Below are positions 33,377 to 44,532 of a stretch of DNA of 60,000 bases, piece by piece. The translations under genes were made by a program, and so were the position numbers. How positions within the stretch are numbered: position 1 is the stretch's first letter; each line of letters begins with the position of its first letter. Origin of the DNA: Liolophura sinensis (lineage: Eukaryota > Mollusca > Polyplacophora > Chitonida > Chitonidae); the NCBI RefSeq assembly GCF_032854445.1, contig NC_088295.1, forward strand, positions 58,077,249 through 58,137,248. The letters are read 5' to 3'. Under the pieces are notes generated by a model. It was not told where the DNA came from and ran no database searches. It worked only from the letters and a program-made list of their open reading frames with translations.

Positions 33377-36300
33377 CTAATTATTTTCAGATGGGGGTGC
33401 GGGTGGGAACAAGGGAATAATTGGTGGGAGTTCAGGTTCCCAGGGAAGGGGCCCGTCTCTTATCACACCAGTGAGCCAGAGAACAAACATTATCACGACA
33501 AATAACACAATGCCTGCGATAACTCCAGCTAAAATACGCCAGCGGTAAAAACTACAACAGCCGTGTTTCTCTAAGTTATTACTTGTCACTTTGAAGGATT
33601 CGGCCTGAAACAGAAAAAAAATAAGATCAAATATTTAGTACGGAAACTGAACTGAGGTATTATACTGAGTTACAAGCATGTAACAATAGTTAATAGAGAA
33701 ACATTGGTAGTATTTTGCATTGTGGTGTAGGAGAACAAGAACATAGTATAATAGTACATGTCTATATACCAACATATGTACCTTATTAAACTTGCTGATT
33801 AAAAATGTCCGGCTTAGCATCAAAGCATCTTATATAGAATAGACTGAAAATGTTTAAGAAACCTATGAAAAGTTAATTCATCTACGCTATGGTTTTAATT
33901 TTTCATGATGCTATATACTGTACGTCCGAAACAATAACATAATTATATGCAGAAATTTCGACGGGATAACTGAGACAATTAAATGTCTTACGAATGGCGT
34001 TTCTTAACCAAGCTTCATACATGTAGGAGGATCTGTAGTTTATCTGTGAACGTACAGACCGTGCTACATATAGATACCATGATTATACATTCTAAACATG
34101 TTTAATCTTTGGAAACTGAATGTTCGTTCTTTCCTTTCATTTCGGGTTAAATGGAACCGGCTCGCGGTATCTAAAGTATTGGCGACATGTGCTCTCAGGT
34201 GCACCCTGCCAATAAATCTGAAAGTAGTTGTACGAGTTAAATATTCTTAAAATAACGTATTATACACTGTTATCAAATAAATCACAGGAATAAAAAGAGA
34301 GACACTTGATTTCATGCATCTCAATTGATGATTTGTCTTTTGCAAAGTTTTACGCCTTTATGATCTTACCCATTGAAATATTTTTTGTGTACAGCATTAT
34401 GTATTTCAGTGTTCGAAATAATTTGGATGCCTTTGTTTAACCCAGATCATTTCGCATCCCCCACCCGTAAAAGTAACCTCCAACTTATGAAAGTGCATGT
34501 ATTTAAACAAATAAGAATCAAATAAGAAAAAACAATCAACCTATAAAACATCATCATTTTACTCAGTTTCCACTTTAAGTTTTACCATTTTTCAACTCTT
34601 ATTTAAGGAGCGGTCAAAATATAGAAGCATATCAGTTTACATTGAAGTCTAACAGAAAAAGTTGGTATTCAATTCATCCAAAATTGTTCTGCCTTCCAAA
34701 ATAATAGGCCTATATATCCGCAATTCCTAAGTAAGGGTTAATATATACATGTAGACCTATTAATCCTTTATTTCTGTTTGTATTTATTTGCTTTGACGCT
34801 ACCGAATTGCTTCGAACCTAATAACCCTAATGTCCCATAACGCCATCAGTTCGCGTTGATAGCCGCGTGAACGTATATTTAGCTCTAATATAATGCGACC
34901 TAATCTTTCCCTTAATCACTTCACACATTTCCCAAATGAATATTTAACTAGTGATGCCTCAGATCCAGTCCCAGTGTACCCATCAACTCGTGAATCATAT
35001 GCATTATGGTAATTGTTATAAACGACACAAAGAGGATGGATCAGTGACTTCCATGTCAACAATTAGTTAACGTGAGCGCATGGTTGTACCCATGAGAAAT
35101 CCTTTAACGACAAGTCAACCAACAGTTCCAAATGGATCATCAAATTGATCAAGTATAAAAGTATCAAGGCGTTCTTCTGTTAAAAACACGCGAGTTTTGG
35201 GGGTGCTATGGCTCAGTTTTCGGTTAGACCGTTTGACTGTTGCAGCGATAGTTTTCAGTATGACTGTTTTTCTTGGATTTGCTAACGGTCAAATAACTTC
35301 TCCAGCAACATTTTTAGGTCTACCGCATGAAACTGGTAGCTCTACGACTGAATCAGTTAACGTTAATTCACAGGACATCGGAGGAAGACGACGTCGGTCC
35401 CAAGCAACAATGACGTGTATGTGTTTGGAGAGAACAGTTCCAACCAGTTCTTGGTGCGGAGCGTCACCGATTTTGTGTGTGAATCAGATTACTTTTGTAA
35501 CAGAACTCTTAATTGGTGACGAGCATCTTTGCTCTTTCGAATGCAGTCTTTGCCCGTTGCGACGAAATGTGCCACTATTTTGGGGGACTGTTGTCCAGAC
35601 ATACTGTTTAAGGAACTCGCCCATGGTGCCATCCTCTCTGGTAGAGTCTGTATCTTGTCTGAACGGCGCCTGGACTAATTGGGGTCCAGCAGACAGTGCA
35701 ATGATGATTACTCGATGCCCATCTCACCACATCAACAAGAACAAAACAGGTCCTTGAGAAATGCCACGATCCTGACATCTCGAAACAGGGACCAGGCAAC
35801 ACCTGTGTCCAGCATCTCTCAAGGTATCACCTACAGGAATAAATATTGCGCTTTATGCCACGGTGTTCTACTCGCTGAAAGTTGGCGGGCATGAGGTCAT
35901 CTGTGAAAATATGACTGACTTGTCAAGTGTAAAAACCACCGAGGACCTGTGGCAGTTGTTTTAAATCAGGAAAGCCTGTGTCAGATAGTTACCAACCCTC
36001 CACCAGGTTGTTGCACTAAGAAAATGTCGTGTCGCGCCCATGGACAGGTGTGTAACATGACAGGGAATTGGTTGTCGTACGATTCGAGAATAGAGACACT
36101 GTGTGGAATGTACAACCACACTGTTCACTATTATGGATCCTCGACCAAGTACGTGTCTTACCGAAATATATTTTGTGCTGTTTGCAATGGAATCGAACTC
36201 ACGAGGAAGGTAGGATGCAGTCGAGTTGCGCCAGGCATTTACCACATCCTATGAGCGTTTTATTGGCGTTCAATCCTCCCCCTGCACCATCAGCCAGAGT

Positions 36301-39300
36301 TCTGCACCGAACACCAACCGACTGCAACACCACTCAGGCATACGATCCCTTCTCCGTAAGCACTCCAGCTTTATTTTTCAGCTTTAGTTCTGTTCATATT
36401 AGTTTAAGAGATGGAAATGGATGTGTAGTGTAACCAAAGAGATATATTTTGGATAGATGTAGTGGCCATGTAGCAGGGAGAACACACAGTATGTGGGACG
36501 ACAATATAGCACGGACCACCCGTCACATGTGGGACGACCGTGTAGCACGGACCGCCCACCACATGTAAGGACGACGCTGAAGCACGTAGCACCCGTCACA
36601 TGTGGGACGACCGTGTAGGACGTTGAAACCGCCACGTGTGGGATGACCATGTAGCACCAAGCACATGTAGACGACCATGTAGCACGGAGGCTACAAAGTA
36701 TAGCAACCTGTATACAGTGTGATTGCATACATGACCTCACTTTCGTGTCCTCTGTATATCACCAATTTTTGGTACGACAATGTATGATGAAGATTTTCCG
36801 AAAATTAATCGGGTAGGCAGTCAGACACAGAAAACATATATGTATGCTCTGTCTGCATATCTCTTGCTTGTGTATTTTTTGCATGGCTCTAACACTAAAT
36901 ACATAAATTAAATATAGTACCTTTATAAAGCTGCTGTTTTTATTTTTTTTTTTTTCGCAGATGACATGTCGCAACATTGAATGTCCGGATCGCAGGGTAC
37001 TTGGAGACAGCGGATGCAACATTCATTTCACTGCCACAACAGGTTTGGGGTTTAAATTCGATGTCGTCTTAAATCAGTTAAATGGATCTGAAGATTTTCT
37101 GTCCTATTTTGATCATACACAGTACTTGAATCTATTGAAAGAAAGGCTCGTTGAGTTTTACCCATTAATTATAAGTTCGATGATAATGAATTTTCTACAA
37201 CGCAATGGAATGCAACATAGTTTGCAACCAGACAAGATTTTAATCCACGTGGAAATAATCACTTTGTCAAACCAGACTCTACAAGCCTTAGAAGAGACGC
37301 TCTGGAAATTCATGTCCATGGAGCAGAGCTATCCATGGCGGGGAGAAGATGTCAGCCTGTCTTCCACGCCAGAATTTTGCCCACAAGAGATTTTATCATC
37401 CAATGTTGTGACGAGCGGACGAGAAATAAAACAATCAACCACCAATCTCGACCACAGATGCCTGACTTCGTTATGTCGCCCGACTATGGCTACAGTGGGC
37501 CCAGGGTGTCCGTTCTTGCAGTATAACCTCGCGAGAGACAATTTTACCCTCGACAAAAGAAACTAGCTCGATAACAATCAATAACTCCAAACGATCAAGG
37601 TAAATATGAGTCGGATTGTGCGCTGTGGCGTAACTGCTCGAATCTGCCTCGATGACATTTCAGTCATCCGAAGTGAGTTGGCTCTTGAACAGCGGGACAA
37701 AGCGTGGGCTCCACTTGCCAAGGTGACTCCCGTCCAAAACGTAGCCATGTCTATAGTCTCCCTTGTATGTACCTCTTTGTCTTTGCTTTGTTTGTTTCTG
37801 ACATTTTTGACATACCACTTGCATAAAACGACTTAAGGACCTGTTCCGGGTGATGAACACTTCAGCGTTAGTATTCCACATCTTTTTGTCTCAGCTCCTC
37901 GTTCCTGGTTGGCGCCAATCGAACAGAGAATTCCACGGTTTGCAAAGCGTTCGGTTGTCTTAACCCATTTCTTTTGGATGGCCCACGTTCTCTTGGATGA
38001 CTACATCCGCATATCACATGTACAGGGTATTTACCAAATTACGCCCTATGCCCACCACAGGAAGAACCGACGTCCCTCTCGATTCCTCAGATACTGCTGT
38101 TCTGCATTTTGATGCCGACCTGCATTGTCAGTGGATGTATCGCGTATTATCTGATCCGAAGCTCGACATGGGCTACGGTGGTGACGTGTGCTTCATTAAC
38201 GACCCCATTGTATCGCCGTATTCTTTGCCTCCCCGTTGATCATTACACTTATCGCTAACGCCATTTTCTTCATTTTGACAGTTTTAGCAATCCGATCTGT
38301 CCCGGACATGAAAGAGGTTGCCCACGTGACCAACAAGCGTTACGTATACATTTACATAAAGCTGGCCGCGCTGTTCGGATTTACCTGGGTATTCGGGATA
38401 ATGGCGGAAATTCTTCGTTCCGACATTCTTTGGTATACCTTCATTGTACTCACCGCAAGTCAAGGTGTGTTCATCTTTCTGGCGTACTGCGCTAATCGCC
38501 GCACCTTACACATCGTCATAAGCATGCTATGTTGGGACAGAAGTGGTTCTTGTTCCGATCAGAGCAACACGTCTAAAGACAACAATAAGGCAAAGCCGAC
38601 TGGATCCACATCATTGCCGGAATATCGGTCTTAATGATTTCCAGGAGAATGGAAAACAGCTCGACAGTTATTTTCTCTTAGGCCAGGCCTGCTGTTCATA
38701 TTTGCATATTAGTATCTTTTAATTTGTAAGCGACTTTGCATGTTTTGTTATCGATAACTGATATTCTACGTCGTTTTGGGAATTGGCCATGCGATTATTA
38801 ACCTGTAACGGAACCTAGTTGACCCCAGGGATACGAATGTCTGTTTCGGCGCATAGATTTACAACCATGAATAATTTCGTCTAAATAAAGTCCTTGTATT
38901 ATACATGCCTATTTCGTTGTTACTTCAGTGTGAAGAACAAGTTTAGCAAAACACAGGAACGACTATCATTGCGACGACCGTCTCACACTTTTACTATGGA
39001 ACACCTTTATGTAAGACGTCGGTAAAAGCATGCTCACAACGTGAAATTTCTGTGTAATGTTTAGACTCATTTGCCACCAGCTAAAGTTTCAGAATATCTG
39101 CTTTCTTATATTTTCATGTCTTATCAAGTTTTGTTTGTCAGTAAAATTTTAAAAAATTCTCTTTTCTGTGCAATAAATTAAGGGTTTGCGTATATAAATG
39201 GAATATTGCAAAAATACCGGCTGATGCAGACTTGTCATGTTTTTACTTAGTGGACATAGTTGACAGTTTTATTGTGCTTACCGCCGATTCCAAGTCCTTT

Positions 39301-42300
39301 GCCTTCGCTGTAAGGTAATCCAAATTCTCCCCTCTTGCCATCAATTTGTCGAAATTCTGACCGATTGTTATCTTCACCTCGTGAAGATCAGATTGCAGTA
39401 TTTCCAAGCTTGGGCCGATACTGAAATGTTTCAGCTGTGAACAGAACAAGTCAACAAATACTAATGAAAACATTTCGTTTAAAATTGACACTTTAATCAG
39501 TGTAGATTAAAAATGATGCCTCTTCTTGCCTCGCTCAGCACTGATCATATTTTCGTAACCTTTCTCGTAAATCGCGTCGTCTTATGGCGTACGTTATAAC
39601 CCAAACAATGTCATTTTCGCCAAAAAAGTTAACAGAAATTTGTTTTACAAAATTTTGTGAAAGGATTCATTCATTCATTTATTCGATAGGCGTTCTGGGC
39701 CACACCCAATTTAGAATATTTCACGTATACAGCGATCGTCAGGATGATGTCCGGAGGAAACGAAATGAAGATGACAGGATAAACCACTCTACGTATTTTT
39801 CTACAACATAAAATCGTCGCTGATAAGCTGGTGTGAGAGACAGGCAAGTCCAGGTTAAGGCTGTTGTATATATATTGTTAATTTAAGGTACTAATCATTT
39901 ATTCAAGCGTGACCAAGGATGCATCCTGTAGCCCAGGAAATTCTCGTAGCCAATGGGCGTAGATTGGGTGTCCCTTTAACGGGATACAAAATCTCCACTA
40001 TTAGCCAATCGACTGTATTCCCCTTAAATCCCTTTAATCAATGCACCAATTAAACCATCAGCAAGAGCTGGATTTGGAGTGAGTGAGTGCTTGGAGCTTA
40101 ACGTCGTAATTAACATTTTTTCAGTCATATGACCACGAAGGAATCATTAGGGTGCATGTAATGTGCCTCCTTGTAGGAGGGGGAATTTCCACCGTTCTTT
40201 TATCTAGTGCTGCTTCACTGAGGGGACTTACCGAAGGCAAGTAAACCGCCCCGCCCAAGCCATTATACTGATACGGGTCAACCAGTCGTTGCACTATCCC
40301 CTTCATGCTGAACGTCAAGCGAGGAAGTTGCAACTTCCTCTTTTAAGGTCTCAGGTATGACCCGACCCAGGATTGACCCTGGAACTTTCGGGACAACTCA
40401 CTCTACGGATTGGGGCAGTCATGAGCCGTTACACTAAAAAGATAATCTGTTAATAGAAAGTCTGTTTCCTGAATGATGATAGAAAGTATTCGGCTATTGC
40501 AACAGAGTATTGTATTAAATACAACACGCACATTCTATTATTTCAGCATAAAGATTCTAGGAAATTAACGGAATATTATGTTGAATATGACACAGTATTA
40601 TATTATAATAAGAGAATGTATTCTAGTGTCACTCAAACAACAGACTTTCTGGTAAAATTAACAGATTAATTTTTTTAGTGTAAAAAAAAGTAATTATACC
40701 GTTAGTTGAGCCAGCTGGTTCCTAAAGACAGCGTCCAAAGAGTGTGACGTGGCCTCAGAGACCTTGTCCATTAAACCCGCCTGCATGAAAGTTTTCTTTT
40801 CCTGAAAATAGACCCACAAATCTATACACTCTTCGTCAATTCGTGAAGATATATATAGGCATATGGAGGGAGAGATTATGAAATTGTGATTTTGGAAACG
40901 ATCTGGCTTTTTAGTTATTTCTTACAGACTACTTGACCACCAAATGATTTGAGGTTGAAGAGATTAATTCTAAATTCTTTTCTAAAAATTGAGTAAGTAA
41001 CAAACGAGCCGATGGACTAAACAGTTATAGTTCGTTACAAATTCCAATGAAGGCGTTTATTAAACTGTGTATATAAAGAAGTTTATATAAAAACAACCAC
41101 CTTCTATCACATGCAGGGTACCAAACCTGTTCTCTAAGCCAAGCCTATAATAATTAATCGACGGACAGTTTGGTTGGTTTGAAAACCAAGTAAAATAACA
41201 AAGTACATGGAAAGAAATCATATTTACATCTGACAGAAAGAGGTAGTTCGTTCTCTTTTCGCTCTCCGGATTTGAGGCACACATGTAAACCATGCCTTTC
41301 CTGACCACACAGTAGAAAGTATAACTGTGGAAAGAAGGGGCACGTATACATGGATTGTGAAAAGAAAGTAAGTAAAAATAATTATATTGAGAGTGAGATT
41401 GCAGGTAACAAGGAATTCTTGGATATAGGAAAAGAGCAAAATTGTGTTGTTAGGGTCGTATCGGAAGGAAGAGGTGATTCTGTCTAAATTTATTCTGGAG
41501 ATAAAGAGCTTAAATAGTGACGGACAGGAAACTTGTTATGGTAACCAATAGGCCTATAAACATTGATTTAATCCTAGCATGCGTCTGTTCGATTTGTCTG
41601 AGGAAAAGTATACATTGTTCAGACATAATTGGTCTGTCACTTGAAACGTTAGCATAGGTGTGATTTATTAGTGTTTGTCATGTGGGAAAAACAATTATTG
41701 GTTTTCAGTGGGCTGTTGTGGAAGTGTCCTACTTCGGTCTGCTTCACTCGGGATGCAGCGAGCAGGGATTTCCTTTAATGAACAATACTTTTTTTATTTT
41801 TTATTTTTAAGGGTCTATGGTTTGTCATAATGTTGTTTTTTTTTGATTGATGAATACCACTTTTCTTTTCTGAAAATTGCATGGAAAAAACAGGAAAATT
41901 TCAAATTAGAATGTCGTATTCTCATTATAATAAGAAATCCATCAGTGATTTTGTTAACCTGATGTGGATATAATGTCGTTACATATGAAATTCCTATGGA
42001 AATTTTAAAATATAGGGTACTGGCAAAGTAAGGTTGCCTGTCAAAACAAGGTAGTTTGAAGTCTGAGTTCCATTCATATAGTTTTACATGTATCATTTGT
42101 GGGTCATTTCAACTACTTATTCAAATATAATTACTATTGCTAGAATCAATAATTACTTTGGTGTATGGAATGTACAGCGGCCATGTCTCTTCAGCCTTCG
42201 GTCAGGGATCATAAGGTCAAGGACAACTGCAGCTTCCGCTTCCGTGCTACACTGCGTCGGCGCAGTCTGGTAGCTGCAAAGGATTGTTGATCCTCTGGCA

Positions 42301-42332
42301 ATGCAGCTGTATACTATCTTGGTGGTCGCCAT
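33377..42332 (-). CDS. VAMP7-like longin R-SNARE, five coding exons; hosts the unit-B GPCR copy in its last intron
   Basis: Coding exons in transcript order: 42332-42157, 41324-41228, 40801-40700, 39434-39282, 33604-33377; 756 nt, 251 aa. Exons 1-2 encode an N-terminal longin domain (MATTKIVYSCIARGSTIL, then PNYTFYCVVRKGMVYMC and YLFLSD), like the start of VAMP7. Exons 3-4 give the end of the longin domain, the linker and most of the R-SNARE helix (GQNFDKLMARGENLDYL, zero-layer Arg about residue 159). Exon 5 completes the helix (AESFKVTSNNLEK), followed by CC, a membrane anchor at about 199-223 and a 28-residue proline-rich tail. R-SNAREs sit on vesicles or late endosomes and lysosomes and drive membrane fusion by pairing with Q-SNAREs. 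Frame is kept at every junction. The exon 1 donor (GTAATT after 42157) was chosen because it gives the right phase and an NYTF join. VAMP7 is usually about 220 aa; the excess is mainly the tail. The intron between exons 4 and 5 contains the GPCR copy on the other strand. Confidence 0.88.
33605..35207. other. SNARE last intron / 5' flank of degenerate GPCR; no gene seen
   Basis: From about 33835 the sequence follows unit A from about 22965. A 132-bp stretch at 34128-34259 is absent from A. It ends in 'aaatattcttaaaataacgt', which resembles a SINE tail, so it may be a SINE fragment. Confidence 0.55.
35208..38634 (+). pseudogene. Degenerate copy of the somatomedin-B-like 7TM receptor (unit B)
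   Basis: Counterpart of 24474-28012, with start ATG at 35208, splice donor near 36357, acceptor before 36961 and stop at 38632-38634 all recognisable. Against the intact copy, exon 1 carries more than ten small indels, nearly all single-base insertions, beginning about codon 5 ('gttttcggtt' for 'gttttggtt'). Exon 2 is free of indels from 36961 to about 37550, has a second cluster of indels from 37550 to 38220, and is again in frame to the end (38236-38634). As written it cannot encode the receptor. Either a young pseudogene or patches of base-calling error; see findings. Confidence 0.85.
36462..36690 (+). repeat. Decayed 36-bp minisatellite in the intron of the degenerate GPCR
   Basis: Five to six imperfect units with 'gaccgtgtagcacggacc' and 'acatgtgggacgacc', the counterpart of 25768-26104. 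Confidence 0.85.
38890..39020 (+). repeat. Single unit of the 161-bp repeat (unit B)
   Basis: Begins 'gtccttgtattatacatgcc' and continues 'gcaaaacacaggaacgacta'. Only one copy, versus three and a part in unit A. Confidence 0.8.
39667..39790 (-). mobile_element. Diverged SINE family 1 fragment in SNARE intron 3
   Basis: 'tttattcgataggcgttctg' and 'gaatatttcacgtatacagc' match the reverse complement of the SINE 3' end. It lies just beyond the right edge of the duplication. Confidence 0.6.
40078..40430 (-). mobile_element. SINE family 2 (tRNA-derived), minus orientation
   Basis: Matches the plus-strand copy at 53327-53622 in reverse: 'cagtcatatgaccacgaagg', 'aatgtgcctccttg', 'agtgctgcttcactgagggg', 'acgggtcaaccagtcgttg', and a B-box-like 'gattgaccctgg' toward the tRNA-like head. 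An inverted-repeat element (40431-40682) abuts its head. Confidence 0.85.
40431..40682. mobile_element. MITE with about 24-bp terminal inverted repeats (M3)
   Basis: Left end ACACTAAAAAGATAATCTGT followed by TAAT; right end ATTAACAGATTAATTTTTTTAGTGT, its inverted counterpart with one or two gaps. It is about 250 bp, AT-rich and non-coding. It ends 18 bp from the splice donor side of SNARE exon 3 (40700). Related sequence occurs at 32855-33060 and 52840-53310. Confidence 0.85.
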
Positions 42333-43958
42333 TTCTGCAACATATATTAATATTTATTTATTCCATTGTTGTTTAACGCTATATGTAAGAATTTTACTCT
42401 AATACGATGACAGTGACTTTTATGTGCGGAGGAAACCATAGCCACGCTACTGATGAACTTTATTATATGTAATTTACAGAATTACACGCCATATTGATGG
42501 TAAGCAATGGTCTTCAGCAAACATGAGACAGAGCAGTGAGATGACAATTCGAGCATTGTTGACTGATTGTCACAGAAGCTCCACAAAGAGTGACATATAT
42601 GTATTTATGTAGGTCAGTGTGTTAATGGAAGACAAGTGACATCCAGAAATAGATTGCGCACAAAAAGAATTGGCCAATGACCAAAAAGTGGAAGAAAATA
42701 AAAAAAAAATCAATCACACGATTAAAAGGCCACAAATTAATAAACAAGCAGACATGGCATGTGCTAAAAACAATTAGGAGAGAGAGAGAGATTTCTTTAT
42801 TAAAACAATAAAAGAATGTTTGTCTCTCTATTCATTATCAAAATACAACCACGTACGTTTGCACAGGTAATAAAAAAATATGTAATTACAAACATGATCA
42901 CGTGTGGAACAGATAAGAGCTTCGGAAACTCATTTATCAACAAATGTACATGTTGGAAGTACATCAAGCAATGTAATCTACATATACAAACAAAAACGTG
43001 TACTATTATTGACTGCTTGTTTAATGAGCCTCTCTAAAATAGTCCTGGTTGTCCTCGTTATTTTGTCAAAAATGTAACTTTATGAAAAAAGTATTGAGTA
43101 CATCGTTACGTACCAATTAAAAAAAATAAGTAAATAACCAACGTAATTTTCAACCTTATAATTCCGCTACATATTACATATAACACGTCGAGATAATGTT
43201 GAACGGCCACTTGTGCCCTCAAGCAGGATTCTCTTACGGTTTCGATAGATGTAACATATTAGCATGTCTTAACAATTATCCATTCTAATTCATGAAAACA
43301 CTTCTTTAATACAAACTGGCCTATATCTATATACCGTCAAAAGTATTTTCGGAAGATACAGAACTAGAATCACAAATATTCGAACCCTTACTCTAGGTGG
43401 TACCCATTCTCTACACAGGAGCTTCGTTAGTCCACTGCACCATGAAGGATGCCATACAAATTTCTGCCTAAAAACGGATTTTAAACTTTCTAAAATATGG
43501 CAAAACTGATCATATTATAAAGTTTATGTTTTACATATGAAGACAAACGTTAATCAAAACAAGACTTTGACAGCACGTAGAAATACATACCTGATACTTT
43601 CAGTAAATACAGTAAATTAATCAAGAGTGCCTTGTTTGAGCTAAAAATTGACCTTTTTTTCGAGAGTGCTTTTTCGACGCGTTATTACTATCTCTATCTA
43701 TAGCCAAATAACGCTTTATGGGCGCTTCGACCAAGATTTATACTTCTGATTCGGAAATTTAGGGAAATGTGTGGAGATTTAGAAATTTCCACCTTGTTAT
43801 GGAACCTGTCTGGACTAGGTCCTTTCTCTCAAGCCTGTTTTCTACAGCTGGAAAGAAGTTAATGGTTTTAAATGATAAAAACGGCTGATATAAATGTTAA
43901 TGTGTTCCTTTCGTCATCTAGCTGGATCTCTGGGTTTATTCCATAAGCATAATGTCGT
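42333..43958. other. Upstream flank of the R-SNARE gene; no gene seen
   Basis: A diverged SINE tail at 42350-42440 ('tttattccattgttgtttaa', 'ctaatacgatgacagtg') lies directly upstream of the start codon. The rest is AT-rich with short open frames only. Immediately before the ATG the minus strand reads 'tgttgcag|aa', which could be an acceptor for a 5' UTR intron. Confidence 0.5.
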
Positions 43959-44258
43959 CTAAAATTGACGCCAAATTAAACACACTGCATATTGAATTTG
44001 TGTTCGAGAAGAATTTCTCAACTCAATCTTCAAACTATTCCTATCTATAGCGGTCGATTGTCTATCTGTAATATCATTATTCTTAATCCTTTGGCGCTTT
44101 TTACTTGAACTTCTCTCTGCTTCCTCAGTACAACACAGTAAATTTCTACACGAGCTCCACTCTATAAAATCGTCTATAATACTGCAACTTCCATGAGAGC
44201 ATCTCTCTGTTTCCTCATTATTAGTCATTTCTAATTTTATTAGTAAGTTCATCTGCAT
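43959..44258 (-). other. 99-codon open frame, not recognised
   Basis: Starts MQMNLLIKLEMTNNEETER, has four Cys in the middle (CSHGSC, CRNLLCC) and a basic stretch SSSKKRQRIKNN. I do not recognise it, and there is no clear promoter, splice signal or homologous copy in the window. It may be chance. Confidence 0.15.
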
Positions 44259-44453
44259 TTCTGTATCTTAATTTCTCGTACCGTAATTTCTTCAAAAGCA
44301 TGTGTCGATAATATCTTCTGCAATAATTTCTTGAAGAAAATATTTTTTTCTGTAATTAGTTCTGCAAGTACGTCTGTCAACAATTTCTTCTGGAATTTCT
44401 ACCAGACCATTTGTCAATAATATATTTTATAACGATTTCGAAAAGATCATCTG

Positions 44454-44519
44454 GGGGCCTCCGTGCCTCAGTCGGTTAGCGCGCTAGCACAGCGTAATGA
44501 CCCAGGAGTCTCTCATCAA
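44454..44519 (+). mobile_element. SINE family 1 head only, flanked by target-site duplication
   Basis: 66 bp from 'ggggcctccgtgcctcagtc' to 'aggagtctctcatcaa', i.e. only the tRNA-like head. The 13-bp direct repeat AAAAGATCATCTG is at 44441-44453 and 44520-44532. The duplication shows that this short piece is the whole insertion. Confidence 0.88.
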
Positions 44520-44532
44520 AAAAGATCATCTG

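Larger units (their letters stand above)
29705..39591 (+). repeat. Tandem duplication unit B (about 9.9 kb)
   Basis: Second copy of the unit described at 21706-29709. It additionally holds 31.34-33.83 kb, including an (AT)n tract, a degenerate tandem repeat and the last exon of the R-SNARE gene, plus a short insertion at 34128-34259. Matching stretches such as 34270-34560 against 23305-23595 differ by scattered substitutions with almost no indels. Confidence 0.92.

Noticed and set aside
35197-35757. 186-codon frame starting upstream of the degenerate receptor, read as a working truncated receptor
   Set aside because: It starts at a different ATG, switches frame relative to the intact copy at several insertions and loses the cysteine pattern; not treated as a gene.
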